Assembly: GCF_900143015.1 (NCBI RefSeq) | Contig: NZ_FSRT01000001.1 | Coordinates: 186,001-250,000 of the forward strand | Direction: 5' to 3' | DNA: 64,000 bases | Source of the DNA: Fibrobacter sp. UWB11 | GTDB lineage: Bacteria > Fibrobacterota > Fibrobacteria > Fibrobacterales > Fibrobacteraceae | Part shown: one piece after another, positions 44,629 through 52,697 of the stretch | Position numbering within the stretch: position 1 is the stretch's first letter | Layout of the letters: every line of letters begins with the position of its first letter | The notes under the pieces: generated by a model | What the model was told of the DNA's origin: nothing | The model's input: the letters and a program-made list of their open reading frames with translations, nothing else | Databases searched by the model: none | Translations under genes and position numbers: made by a program

Positions 44629-45060
44629 ATGTTTCATAAAAGAATTTTTCTACTCATGTTTTTTGTTTTTACCGCAACTTTTATTTTTGCGGCAAAACCA
44701 ATGCCTTCTGAATCTGCATTTGTCAGAATAGAGTATGTAATTGATTCTTTTGACAATGAAGAAATTGATACGATTATGCCTCGCGCCACGTTAGAATCAA
44801 TCCTTCAAGATGTTGACAGTGTGTATTTGGCCCCCTATGGGTCTTGTCTGTGCGATTGTGCTGGAGGAGACTTGTTCTTTTATCTTTTTGAAAAAGGTAA
44901 AAAGAAACTGAAATTTCACGCTAATAAAGGAATGCCTGAAATTTGTAATTATTTTACTGACAGCTTGGACCTAGTTTTTAAATTAAAGGACGCAAGCAAA
45001 ATTAATGCGCTGGCAGATTCATTAATGAATAAATGGAAAACTCAACTTAAAAAGCGATGA
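44629..45060 (+). CDS. Small secreted or periplasmic protein
   Basis: A 143-residue protein with a signal peptide (cleavage after FAA, about residue 22). The mature part carries a Cys cluster (GSCLCDCAGGD) that could bind metal or form disulfides, plus a single later Cys. No family is recognised. GGAATA lies 8 nt before the ATG, 14 bp after the upstream gene, so the pair is co-transcribed. Confidence 0.6.
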   Translation: MFHKRIFLLMFFVFTATFIFAAKPMPSESAFVRIEYVIDSFDNEEIDTIMPRATLESILQDVDSVYLAPYGSCLCDCAGGDLFFYLFEKGKKKLKFHANKGMPEICNYFTDSLDLVFKLKDASKINALADSLMNKWKTQLKKR

Positions 45061-45093
45061 AAAATAATTAGATTCAAAGAGGTGATTTGTCCA

Positions 45094-45570
45094 ATGACTT
45101 ATTTTATCCGTTGTTCCTTAATAACGGTACTCTTTAGTGGCGCTTTTTTTCTTGCTCATTCAGCTTCTTCTCAAAATGGAGTTTGTAAATGGGACGCACA
45201 GCTTAGTCAAGCAATGTTTAAATATGAAAAATACTTAAACGGACAATATGAAGCAGACGATGCAGACATTCTTCTTCCGTTAGGGTATCGAAAAATGAAC
45301 TGCCTTCTTGATTCAATTATAAAAAAGGAAAAATATGACTTCAATCCATATACTTTGCTTTGGCTGACTGAAATTCCGGATTCTGTTTTTTATTTGTCTC
45401 CCGCTAGTGTGAAGTATTTGGTTGAAAATAAAAACAAACTTGTAAAAAATGCAGGTCGTTTGTTAGTCAATGAGAAAATGAAAAAGAATTACTCAATAGA
45501 CAATAATGTTATAGAAAAAAACACAACGCTAAAGACTTTTGATTGGTATGTTTTTTTTAACCTTACCTAG
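45094..45570 (+). CDS. Small secreted or periplasmic protein
   Basis: A 158-residue protein with a signal peptide (LAHSASS, about residue 25), then a helical, Lys-rich mature part with two Cys. No family is recognised. GAGGTGAT 8 nt before ATG 45094 makes this the likely start rather than the in-frame GTG at 45082. It is the third gene of the small secreted set. Its end overlaps the convergent barrel gene by 4 bp. Confidence 0.6.
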   Translation: MTYFIRCSLITVLFSGAFFLAHSASSQNGVCKWDAQLSQAMFKYEKYLNGQYEADDADILLPLGYRKMNCLLDSIIKKEKYDFNPYTLLWLTEIPDSVFYLSPASVKYLVENKNKLVKNAGRLLVNEKMKKNYSIDNNVIEKNTTLKTFDWYVFFNLT

Positions 45571-46085
45571 AACCCGTACGCATAGCCGACTTGCCATATT
45601 ACAGTCGGTTCATTGTGCTTCATAAAGCAGTGTACCGGAATGGCAATGTACGAAAATACTCCGTAGATGTTTGCACGAACTTCTGCCGAAATGTCGAGCG
45701 ATTCTTTGTAGTTGTACGAACGTACGTATTTTACTTTGTTTGCTCTATTCAGTGCTTTGTGGTATCCGTTCGGGGCCTTTGCAAATGCGTATCCGCTGCC
45801 GAATCCAGCGTCAATTGAAAAAGGCAGTTCGCGGAAAAACTTCCATGCAAAACTTCCTCGGAAACCGACCCAGTATTCATCCGGTTGCAAATGGAGTCCG
45901 CCTCCCATTGCCCTGAAAAAGAAGTTGTTGTATCCAACGCCTGCGTTTAACATGATAGGTGTCGGTCTGCCGGCCGAAATGCCGGCCTCGAACTGCCAGG
46001 GCGAACCTTGCGTGCTTTGGGCGGCGAACGCAATTCCTGCGAAAAAAGTAAAAATGAGGGCGAGGACTAGGCTTCTAGGTAACAT
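45567..46085 (-). CDS. Small outer-membrane barrel-like protein
   Basis: A 172-residue protein with a signal peptide (GIAFA, about residue 22) and alternating beta strands rich in Gly and aromatic residues (EYWVGFRGSFAWKFF, SIDAGFGSGYAFAK), ending in WQVGYAYGF with a C-terminal Phe as in outer-membrane barrels. It is too short for a transporter, and could be an OmpW/OmpX-like eight-strand barrel. No family is recognised. Confidence 0.65.
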   Translation of the reverse strand: MLPRSLVLALIFTFFAGIAFAAQSTQGSPWQFEAGISAGRPTPIMLNAGVGYNNFFFRAMGGGLHLQPDEYWVGFRGSFAWKFFRELPFSIDAGFGSGYAFAKAPNGYHKALNRANKVKYVRSYNYKESLDISAEVRANIYGVFSYIAIPVHCFMKHNEPTVIWQVGYAYGF

Positions 46086-46201
46086 GTTTATAATAATAGT
46101 AATCGAAAATTGACATGAACCCTTTTTTTTCCTAAAAAAATGTTATCTTTAAAGCAAACAACAGGTCTATGGGAAAGAAGGACCATAAACAAGGAAGGAA
46201 T

Positions 46202-47086
46202 ATGAAAAAATCGTTATTCGCAATCGTGAGCGCTGCTCTCATTTCCGCATCGGCAGCTTTTGCAAATGGGGGTATGTTCGACAAGTGGCTTCCGGAAAAC
46301 ACGACCGCAGATGTGGTCGCTGCCATCAAGTTTACCCGTATGCAGTTCAGCAACTGGAAATTCGAAGACGGTACGTCCTCTTACACATGGCTCTTCACCT
46401 ATGATGCTGACCTCAAGTCTCACTGGGCGGTCGCTGATTGGCGCAACAAGCTGAACCTTGCTCTTGGCTACACTTGGACGGACGGCCTTGGCAAGCGCAA
46501 GTCTTCAGATAAGATTTTCTACGAAACCATGGGTGACTTCAACGCTTCCGAAAAGATCAAGCCGTATGTCGGCGCTCGTTTCGAATCGCAGTTCACGAGA
46601 GGCTATGACTATAGCGAAGACGCTGATGGCAACGAAATCAAGACTACCGTTTCTCACTTCATGGCTCCGGGCTATGTGACGCAGATGGCCGGTGTGGGCT
46701 ACTTCCCGAACGACAACTTCTCTACGCGTCTTGCTTTTGCAAACCGCATGACGATTACTGCCGATGGTTCCGATACTTATCTCTACTCTGACGATACGGA
46801 TACGAGAAAGATTGAAAAGTTCAAAAACGAACCGGGTCTCGAAAGCATCACGGAATTCAAGTACGATTTTTCTGAAATCGTAACTTTCAAGAGCCGCTTG
46901 TGGGCTTTTATCAACTTCAAGGGTTTTGATGAAATCGATGGCAAGTGGGAAAACCTTCTCGCATTGTCGCTTTCTCCGCTCTTCGAATTCCAGGTCAGCT
47001 ATGATATCGCTTACGACAAGGACTTGGACAAGGATTCTCAGCACAAGAACGTGATTCTCGTTGGCGTGACTTGGCGTTGGTTCTAA
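46202..47086 (+). CDS. DUF3078-like outer-membrane protein
   Basis: A 294-residue protein with a signal peptide (ASAAFA, about residue 19) and a series of amphipathic strands: WLFTYDADLKSHWAVADWRNKLNL, KPYVGARFESQFTRGYDY, and a final ILVGVTWRWF with a terminal Phe. This pattern matches DUF3078 barrels of Bacteroidota and Fibrobacterota, whose role is unknown. AAGGAAGG stands before the ATG at 46202; an in-frame ATG at 46169 would wrongly extend the signal peptide. Codon bias suggests good expression. It is followed by a UUCG-loop terminator. Confidence 0.75.
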   Translation: MKKSLFAIVSAALISASAAFANGGMFDKWLPENTTADVVAAIKFTRMQFSNWKFEDGTSSYTWLFTYDADLKSHWAVADWRNKLNLALGYTWTDGLGKRKSSDKIFYETMGDFNASEKIKPYVGARFESQFTRGYDYSEDADGNEIKTTVSHFMAPGYVTQMAGVGYFPNDNFSTRLAFANRMTITADGSDTYLYSDDTDTRKIEKFKNEPGLESITEFKYDFSEIVTFKSRLWAFINFKGFDEIDGKWENLLALSLSPLFEFQVSYDIAYDKDLDKDSQHKNVILVGVTWRWF

Positions 47087-47114
47087 TTTAGAATCAAATT
47101 CAAATTAATTATGA

Positions 47115-47138
47115 GAACCGCTTCGGCGGTTCTTTTTT
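47115..47138 (+). terminator. Terminator with UUCG tetraloop
   Basis: The stem GAACCGC/GCGGTTC around TTCG is followed by six T, 28 bp after the DUF3078-like gene and before hisH. Confidence 0.9.
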
Positions 47139-47172
47139 CTATCTTTGCACGTGTAAAATTAAAGAGGTTTCT

Positions 47173-47787
47173 ATGGCTATTACTGTTGTGGATTACAATG
47201 CGGGCAACTTGACTTCTGTGATGAATGCGCTCAAGTACATTGGTGTTGATGCCAAGGTGAGTCGCGATCCTGATGAAATCGCAAAGGCTACGCGTTTGAT
47301 TTTCCCGGGTGTCGGTGCTGCCGCGTCTGCCATGGAAACGCTCACGAAGACTGGTATCGGCGAAGCTATTAAGGCTGTGGTGAAGGCTGGGAATCCGGTG
47401 CTTGGCATTTGCATCGGCTGTCAGATTATTCTTGAAGAAAGCGAAGAAGATGGTGGCGTAAAGACGCTTGGTCTTATTCCGGGTCGCGCCGTGCGTTTCA
47501 AGGATGAACCGGGTCTCAAGATTCCGCACATGGGCTGGAACCAGGTGAACTTCACTCGCGAACACCCGATTATGAAGGGTATCCGCAGCGGTTGCGATTT
47601 TTATTACGTGCATTCCTACTACCCGCAGGTGCCGGCTGAATACGCTTTTGCCGAAACGACTTACGGCACACAAACGTTCACCGGACTTATCGGTAAGGAT
47701 AACTTAATTGCAAGCCAGTTCCATCAGGAAAAGAGCGGCGAGGTTGGACTTGCCATGCTCAAGAACTTCTGCGACTGGAACGTTTAA
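47173..47787 (+). CDS. hisH: Imidazole glycerol phosphate synthase, glutaminase subunit
   Basis: A 204-residue class I glutamine amidotransferase that supplies ammonia to HisF in histidine synthesis. It has the nucleophile elbow GICIGCQIILE (about 76-86) and the catalytic His/Glu in SQFHQEKSGEVGLAML near the end; the start DYNAGNLTSVMNAL is typical. AAAGAGG precedes the ATG. Its partner hisF and the other his genes are not in the window, so hisH stands alone here. Confidence 0.93.
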   Translation: MAITVVDYNAGNLTSVMNALKYIGVDAKVSRDPDEIAKATRLIFPGVGAAASAMETLTKTGIGEAIKAVVKAGNPVLGICIGCQIILEESEEDGGVKTLGLIPGRAVRFKDEPGLKIPHMGWNQVNFTREHPIMKGIRSGCDFYYVHSYYPQVPAEYAFAETTYGTQTFTGLIGKDNLIASQFHQEKSGEVGLAMLKNFCDWNV

Positions 47788-47847
47788 ACAAATTCGCGGC
47801 AGTTCTGCAAGTTGCCGGTTTCGTTCTAAGTTGTTTCGAAAAAAATA

Positions 47848-47854
47848 GTATCAT
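47848..47854 (+). promoter_or_regulatory. Distal GTATCAT box of regulator 1
   Basis: The first GTATCAT, 119 bp before the regulator ATG and 70 bp before the proximal copy. It continues as AAAAATAC, so that GTAT and ATAC form a small inverted repeat. The same is seen upstream of regulator 2. Confidence 0.55.
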
Positions 47855-47917
47855 AAAAATACGATTTTTGTGAAATTTGCTAAAAATGGCGTTATTTTGC
47901 GTGTAAATGGCGCTAGA

Positions 47918-47959
47918 GTATCATGGCCTATTGTTTTTCGGAATGAATTAATATATATT
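47918..47959 (+). promoter_or_regulatory. Proximal GTATCAT box and promoter of regulator 1, leaderless
   Basis: GTATCAT (47918-47924), 6 bp, TTGTTT (47931-47936), 17 bp, TATATT (47954-47959), then 7 bp to the ATG at 47967. A start of transcription at the usual distance would fall on or next to the ATG, so the mRNA should be leaderless; there is no Shine-Dalgarno sequence. The box just upstream of the -35 is where an activator would sit. Confidence 0.65.
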
Positions 47960-47966
47960 TACGGCC

Positions 47967-48797
47967 ATGAAGCCGGTTACGGAATACGAAGATTATCGCG
48001 TTTATATGCAGGATTATTATACTGAGCGAAAAAGAGTCTCGTCTTTTTCGTGGCGTGAATTTACTCGTGCTTCGGGCTTCACTTCTCCGACTTATCTAAA
48101 ATTGGTGTGTGAATGTAAGACCCGCCTTTCGCCTCAAGGGGCCGAAAAGGTGGGGATGGCAATGGAACTGGCCGGTTTTGAACTTGAGTATTTCAAGTCG
48201 ATGGTCACTTATTGCCATGCCAAGACCGATCAGGAACGCAAGAGCGCTTATGAAACAATGCTAGAGCTTGCTTCGAACAACAAAGTAAAAGTTGTCGATG
48301 GCGATGCGTTCAAGTATTTTGAATCGTGGGTGCATCCGGTTGTGCGTGAACTTGCGCCGGTGATGTCTGGGGCAACTCCTGGCGATATCGCCAAGCGCTG
48401 TTGTCAAGTTGTTTCTGCTGCCGAAATTCGTGAATCGCTTGATTTTATGGTCCGGATTGGGCTTTTGAAAAAGAATGGCGATAACTATGTGCAGGCGGAC
48501 AAGCATTTGAAAGGTATGACTTCGGCCGTGTCTGTTGCTTTGCGCTATATGCACAGGGAAATGGCTCATTTCGCAGAAGAGGCAATTATCCGGTTTACGC
48601 CATCGGAACGAAACTTTACCGGGCTTACCATGGGAATTTCTGCAGAAGACTATAAAAAGATTTTGCAGGAACTCGATGTTTGCCGAAAGAAAGTCGCCCA
48701 AATTGCGCTGAACAGTCGTGGCACAGAAAGAGTTTATAGATTGAATTTACAGTTATTCCCATTGACGTGGAAAGAGGATAATTCCGATGTTAGGTAA
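47967..48797 (+). CDS. TIGR02147-family transcriptional regulator 1
   Basis: A 276-residue soluble protein of the Fibrobacter-expanded TIGR02147/DUF4423 group. An N-terminal helix-turn-helix-like section (about 25-75: SWREFTRASGFTSPTYLKLV) is followed by conserved helical blocks (YFESWVHPVVRELAPVM, ATPGDIAKRC, LDFMVRIGLLKKNG, ERNFTGLTMGIS) and a C-terminal RVYRLNLQLFPLTW. It is closely similar to the regulator at 51870. Family members are predicted regulators; the ligand is unknown. The last 11 bp overlap the start of the first lipoprotein gene, so the two are translationally coupled. Its leaderless promoter with GTATCAT boxes suggests autoregulation. Confidence 0.85.
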   Translation: MKPVTEYEDYRVYMQDYYTERKRVSSFSWREFTRASGFTSPTYLKLVCECKTRLSPQGAEKVGMAMELAGFELEYFKSMVTYCHAKTDQERKSAYETMLELASNNKVKVVDGDAFKYFESWVHPVVRELAPVMSGATPGDIAKRCCQVVSAAEIRESLDFMVRIGLLKKNGDNYVQADKHLKGMTSAVSVALRYMHREMAHFAEEAIIRFTPSERNFTGLTMGISAEDYKKILQELDVCRKKVAQIALNSRGTERVYRLNLQLFPLTWKEDNSDVR

Positions 48798-50139
48798 AAT
48801 TATTAATTTGTCTGCCTTTGCTCTTTTGCTAGGCGTCGTGGCGTGTGACAAAAAAACATCCGGAATTACCGAAGAAGGCAATTCTGTCACCGCGTATGAC
48901 TTGTGGAACGGCGCCGATGGTGCTGGCGGTTTTAAGTATGCTAACGTAGCTGCTCGCTGGTATAGCGTTGACGATGAAAACGATGGCGGAACGTCGTCAA
49001 TTGTATTCCCGACCATCGAGGGTAACAACCTTACGTCCGAAAATATGGAATCGCTGGTCTCGTATTGCGGCGGCCTCTGCGGAACGGTTGAACTGGGCGA
49101 ATCGTCTGCCCCGAGTGCTGGCGTGGGTATCGCACTTACAGAAAATGATTCTGCTATCGATATTTCTGAATGGGATGGCCTTTGCGTATCTTATGAATCT
49201 GCTCTGCAAATGAAGGGCGTGCTCGGCTACAAGGATGGCGGTACGCTGTCTGCAAACGATATGCCGACTGTTGAATTTGACAAGACCGAGAATGGGGCTT
49301 ATGCATCTCGTTGTGCAAAGTGGGCTGATTTCAAACAAAGTTCTTCGAACAATAATTCTGGTGTCGAAGCATCCAAGAAAGCAACGTCGCTTATTTTCAA
49401 GTTTGTCGGTAAAGCGAAGGAATCTGGGTTCTTCAATATCAAGGGAGTAAGCTCCTATAAGCATGGTGTTCAAAACTTGGATTCTATTGAATATGTAGAA
49501 CCCATGAAAGTAGATACGAGTGCTTGCTTGTGGAACGGAACCTTAGATAATCCGGGTTCTATGGTGATGAACGATTTGGATGGAACTCGTGGCGGACTTT
49601 GGTATTCCTACAATGACCGTAACGATGGCGGTGCGTCTCTGTTGTATTGGTCTGCAGAAGCCCCGAATTACAAGAACGCATTTGAATGGTTGGCGGATGA
49701 TGAACTCTTTAAAGGCGGGCTTTCGGCAAGTGTTTCTTTGGACAAAGGAAGCGCACCTCAAGCTTATGCCGGTATAGGTTTTAGAATGGCTGTTCGCGAT
49801 TCTGCAAATGCTGATTATTCTGCTAAGGCTACTGATATTAGCGGCTGGGGTGGAATTTGTGTGTACTACATGGCCGAAAAAGATATGCGCATGGTGCTTG
49901 CCTCTGATTCTCTTGAAAAAGATTATACTCTGGCGGCTTCTACGACTCCTGTTGAAAAATGCATCACTTGGGATGAAATGTCTACTGCAGGTTTAGAAAA
50001 ATCCGCTAGCGATATTAAGTTCGAAGTTCGTTCGAGTGAAAATGTATTTAATCAAATCCGGTTCAATATCATTGCTGTTGGAAAGTACAAAGAAGGCGGT
50101 GCGTGCATTGCCGATGAATCTAAAGTAAATCCCTTCTAG
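48787..50139 (+). CDS. Two-domain paralogous lipoprotein 1
   Basis: A 450-residue lipoprotein (lipobox VVAC, Cys20) with almost no linker. Domain 1 (about 35-225) and domain 2 (about 240-445) are copies of the family domain. Each carries the marks WYS or LWYSY, a GG(A/T)S strand, ISEWDGLCVSY or ISGWGGICVYY, and a closing FNI(I/K)xVG or GVSSY strand. Domain 1 has CGGLCGT. It starts inside the regulator gene with GAGGA 7 nt upstream. The protein is outward-facing and likely binds or senses extracellular carbohydrate, but this is inference from fold-like features. Confidence 0.82.
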   Translation: MLGKIINLSAFALLLGVVACDKKTSGITEEGNSVTAYDLWNGADGAGGFKYANVAARWYSVDDENDGGTSSIVFPTIEGNNLTSENMESLVSYCGGLCGTVELGESSAPSAGVGIALTENDSAIDISEWDGLCVSYESALQMKGVLGYKDGGTLSANDMPTVEFDKTENGAYASRCAKWADFKQSSSNNNSGVEASKKATSLIFKFVGKAKESGFFNIKGVSSYKHGVQNLDSIEYVEPMKVDTSACLWNGTLDNPGSMVMNDLDGTRGGLWYSYNDRNDGGASLLYWSAEAPNYKNAFEWLADDELFKGGLSASVSLDKGSAPQAYAGIGFRMAVRDSANADYSAKATDISGWGGICVYYMAEKDMRMVLASDSLEKDYTLAASTTPVEKCITWDEMSTAGLEKSASDIKFEVRSSENVFNQIRFNIIAVGKYKEGGACIADESKVNPF

Positions 50140-50146
50140 TAAGTTG

Positions 50147-50175
50147 TTGACTTCTTATTGTCTATAATTTATATT
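50147..50175 (+). promoter_or_regulatory. Internal promoter before lipoprotein 2
   Basis: TTGACT (50147-50152), a 17-bp spacer and TATATT (50170-50175) lie between the first two lipoprotein genes, 28 bp before the GTG start. Lipoprotein 2 may thus be expressed independently of the regulator transcript. No GTATCAT box is present here. Confidence 0.55.
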
Positions 50176-50203
50176 AAGCGGTAAAGTGTAGGAGGATACT
50201 TTC

Positions 50204-51697
50204 GTGTTCAGAAGGTTATTGAAGATTGCGGTGTTGCCCGCCGTATTGGGCATTTGTGCTTGTTCCGATGACAAAACAAGCGGAGTCTCTGTAGAAGATA
50301 ACGTCATTACTGCAGGTGATGTTTATTCTTCTAGCGAAATGCTTTCTAGTTCAAGCATAGAAAGTTCTAGCCATGGTGTGCAATCGTCTTCGGACCAAGA
50401 AGTTGTCGAAGTTTGTAAAAACGACCTCTGGGATGGTGCTGCTGGAATTACCAAGGTAAAAACGGAAAGTGAAATTACCGGGTACTGGTACACTTGGGGG
50501 GATGATGGGGGCGCATCAAGGATTGTGTTCCCTGTTGAAATGGGGAATAGCTATTCGGATGATGCTTTAGATGCCGTTGTTGAACATTGCGGAGGCTTTT
50601 GCGGAACGATTAAGTTTGATTATTCCGATTCTTCGCCTGCAGTCGGTATTGGATTTTTAGTTGCGGAAGAAGGCAAAAGTACCGATATTTCGTCATGGGG
50701 TGGTATTTGCGTGACATACTCATCCGATGTGAGTTTCTGGCTTGGCATTGCATCGGAATATAGTGATGCGTCGAATGTTTTTTCGATGGTGGGAATTCGG
50801 TTCCCTAGTGTAGTGTCGGGTGATACTTCTTTGTGTGCCCGCTGGGAAAACTTCTCTCGTAATTCGCCTGCTGTAGCTCCTGAAGATCGACGTGGTGACG
50901 TGGATGCGAAAAAGGCTAAAGCAATTCTCTTTAGATTTTTAGGTGATGGTTCAGAATCAAGAAATTTCAATATCAAGGCCGTGGGCACATACGACGGAGA
51001 TTTGCCACAGGTGGGCCTGCGGTCAGAAGATGTGCAAAACGGAGAAAATGAAGCGAATGAAGATTCGGCGACTTGCGTGTGGAAGGGCTCGGCACATTGG
51101 GAGTATGAATCTCAAAACGGCGCTGGAACTTGGTTTGTTTATGCTGATGACAATGCATCGAAGTTGTATTTTCCGATTGATAATGGGGTTAATTATTCTT
51201 TCTGGAAATATGATCCAACACTGGATTACTGTGGTGGCTTCTGCGGAACGATGGTGTTGGACCGTCAAGATGGCGGTGAATCGTTCGTAGGTATTGGCTT
51301 AGCCATTGCTGGGTATAATATGACTTCGGATGTCTGTGATAGTGATGTGTGTTTTTTTGATGGTATTAAAACGAAAGACATTGAAGATTGGGGCGGAATT
51401 TGTATAACGTATCAGTCGCAAAAAGATGCCTATTTAAAGTTGGGTATTGGCTCGGCCGATGAAGATTTGGAGTCTATGGATTTTCCAAATTTGCATCTCC
51501 CCAAATCGACGACAATAATCGAAAAATGTTATAAGTGGGATGAGTTTGACAAGTTGACTTCTGACCAATTAAAGAGTGTATCTGTGATTGCGTTTGAGGC
51601 TCGTAGCCAAACTCCACCGGAAAACGTAGAGTTCGGTGTGTATGCTGTTGGGAAATATTCTGCTCAGGGTGCATGTCGCCTAAAACCATACAATTAA
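50204..51697 (+). CDS. Two-domain paralogous lipoprotein 2
   Basis: A 497-residue lipoprotein starting at GTG, with AGGAGGA 7 nt upstream. The lipobox region is LGICAC, followed by a Ser-rich linker (about 40-70). Domain 1 (about 73-265) has GYWYTWGDDGGASRIVFPVEM, CGGFCGTIKF and ISSWGGICVTYSSD; domain 2 (about 285-495) has CGGFCGTMVLD, an insertion with two extra Cys (SDVCDSDVCFFDG) and IEDWGGICITYQSQKDAYL. The closing strand of each is FNIKAVGTY or FGVYAVGKY. It is the last gene of module 1. No terminator is obvious after it, but an AT-rich gap follows. Confidence 0.82.
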   Translation: MFRRLLKIAVLPAVLGICACSDDKTSGVSVEDNVITAGDVYSSSEMLSSSSIESSSHGVQSSSDQEVVEVCKNDLWDGAAGITKVKTESEITGYWYTWGDDGGASRIVFPVEMGNSYSDDALDAVVEHCGGFCGTIKFDYSDSSPAVGIGFLVAEEGKSTDISSWGGICVTYSSDVSFWLGIASEYSDASNVFSMVGIRFPSVVSGDTSLCARWENFSRNSPAVAPEDRRGDVDAKKAKAILFRFLGDGSESRNFNIKAVGTYDGDLPQVGLRSEDVQNGENEANEDSATCVWKGSAHWEYESQNGAGTWFVYADDNASKLYFPIDNGVNYSFWKYDPTLDYCGGFCGTMVLDRQDGGESFVGIGLAIAGYNMTSDVCDSDVCFFDGIKTKDIEDWGGICITYQSQKDAYLKLGIGSADEDLESMDFPNLHLPKSTTIIEKCYKWDEFDKLTSDQLKSVSVIAFEARSQTPPENVEFGVYAVGKYSAQGACRLKPYN

Positions 51698-51747
51698 GAA
51701 ATTTGCTCCATTCATACTACGAATGGGGCTTCTTTTTTGCTTTGATT

Positions 51748-51754
51748 GTATCAT
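51748..51754 (+). promoter_or_regulatory. Distal GTATCAT box of regulator 2
   Basis: GTATCAT 122 bp before the regulator ATG and 73 bp before the proximal copy. It continues as GAAAATAC, again placing GTAT and ATAC in an inverted arrangement. Confidence 0.55.
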
Positions 51755-51820
51755 GAAAATACATTGTATTTTTAAGATTTTAAATAAAAACTGCTTAAAT
51801 TGCTAAAAATTGAATAAAAA

Positions 51821-51862
51821 GTATCATGAAATATTGCGGTTTTTAAAATAGAAGTGTATATT
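51821..51862 (+). promoter_or_regulatory. Proximal GTATCAT box and promoter of regulator 2, leaderless
   Basis: GTATCAT (51821-51827), 6 bp, TTGCGG (51834-51839), 17 bp, TATATT (51857-51862), 7 bp, ATG 51870. The spacing is identical to regulator 1 at every step, although the bases between the elements have diverged. That supports a functional, conserved architecture. Confidence 0.65.
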
Positions 51863-51869
51863 TGTTATT

Positions 51870-52697
51870 ATGAAGCCGATTACGGAGTATCAGGATTATC
51901 GCTGCTACATGCAGGACTATTACGATGAACGGAAGCGTGTATCATCGTTTTCCTGGCGTGAATTTGCGCGTGCGGCCGGCTTTACATCGCCGACTTACCT
52001 GAAACTTGTCTGTGAAGGCAAAACGCGCCTTTCGTCTGTTGGGGCGGAAAAAGTCGGTGCCGCGATGCACTTGGCAGGTTACGAACTTGACTATTTCAAG
52101 TTGATGGTGGAATGTTGCCATGCCAAAACGGATGCGGACCGCAAAGTCATTTTTGAATCAATGCTGAAGATTGCGAAAGACAATGCTGTGAAAGTTGTCG
52201 ATGGCGATGCGTATAAGTATTTTGAAACTTGGATACATCCGGTGGTAAGAGAGCTTGCTCCGGTGATGCCAGGAGCGACTCCGGGTGAAATTGCGAGGCG
52301 TTGTTGTTTGGAGGCCTCAGCGGGGGAGGTCCGCGAGTCGCTCGATTTTATGGTAGATGCAGGCCTGTTAAAGAAAAACGGGGATGCCTATGAGCAGGTT
52401 GGTAGGCATCTGACTGGTTCTCCTAAAATTATGTCCGTGGCGATGCGTTCTTTGCATCACGAAATGATTCATTTTGCGGATGAGGCTCTTGAAAAATTTT
52501 CTGCGACGGAACGTAATTATTCTGGACTTACCATGGGAATTTCGGACGAGGATTACGAGAAAATTGTGCAAGAGATTAATGCTTGCCGCAAGCGTATTGC
52601 TCAAATTGCTTTGAACGGCCGTGGCGTCGGTCGTGTCTACAGGTTGAATTTACAGTTGTTCCCGCTGACGTGGGAGGAGGGAAAAAATCATGCTTAA
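51870..52697 (+). CDS. TIGR02147-family transcriptional regulator 2
   Basis: A 275-residue paralogue of the regulator at 47967, alike along its whole length (same PSTxYxxY-equivalent MKPxTEYxDYR start, HTH SWREFARAAGFTSPTYLKLV, GATPGEIARRCC, ERNYSGLTMGIS, RVYRLNLQLFPLTW end). The best-conserved parts are the HTH and the C-terminal block; the middle differs, which may mean different signals. It overlaps the next lipoprotein gene by 8 bp. It heads module 2. The regulator most likely controls the lipoproteins that follow it and possibly itself. Confidence 0.85.
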   Translation: MKPITEYQDYRCYMQDYYDERKRVSSFSWREFARAAGFTSPTYLKLVCEGKTRLSSVGAEKVGAAMHLAGYELDYFKLMVECCHAKTDADRKVIFESMLKIAKDNAVKVVDGDAYKYFETWIHPVVRELAPVMPGATPGEIARRCCLEASAGEVRESLDFMVDAGLLKKNGDAYEQVGRHLTGSPKIMSVAMRSLHHEMIHFADEALEKFSATERNYSGLTMGISDEDYEKIVQEINACRKRIAQIALNGRGVGRVYRLNLQLFPLTWEEGKNHA

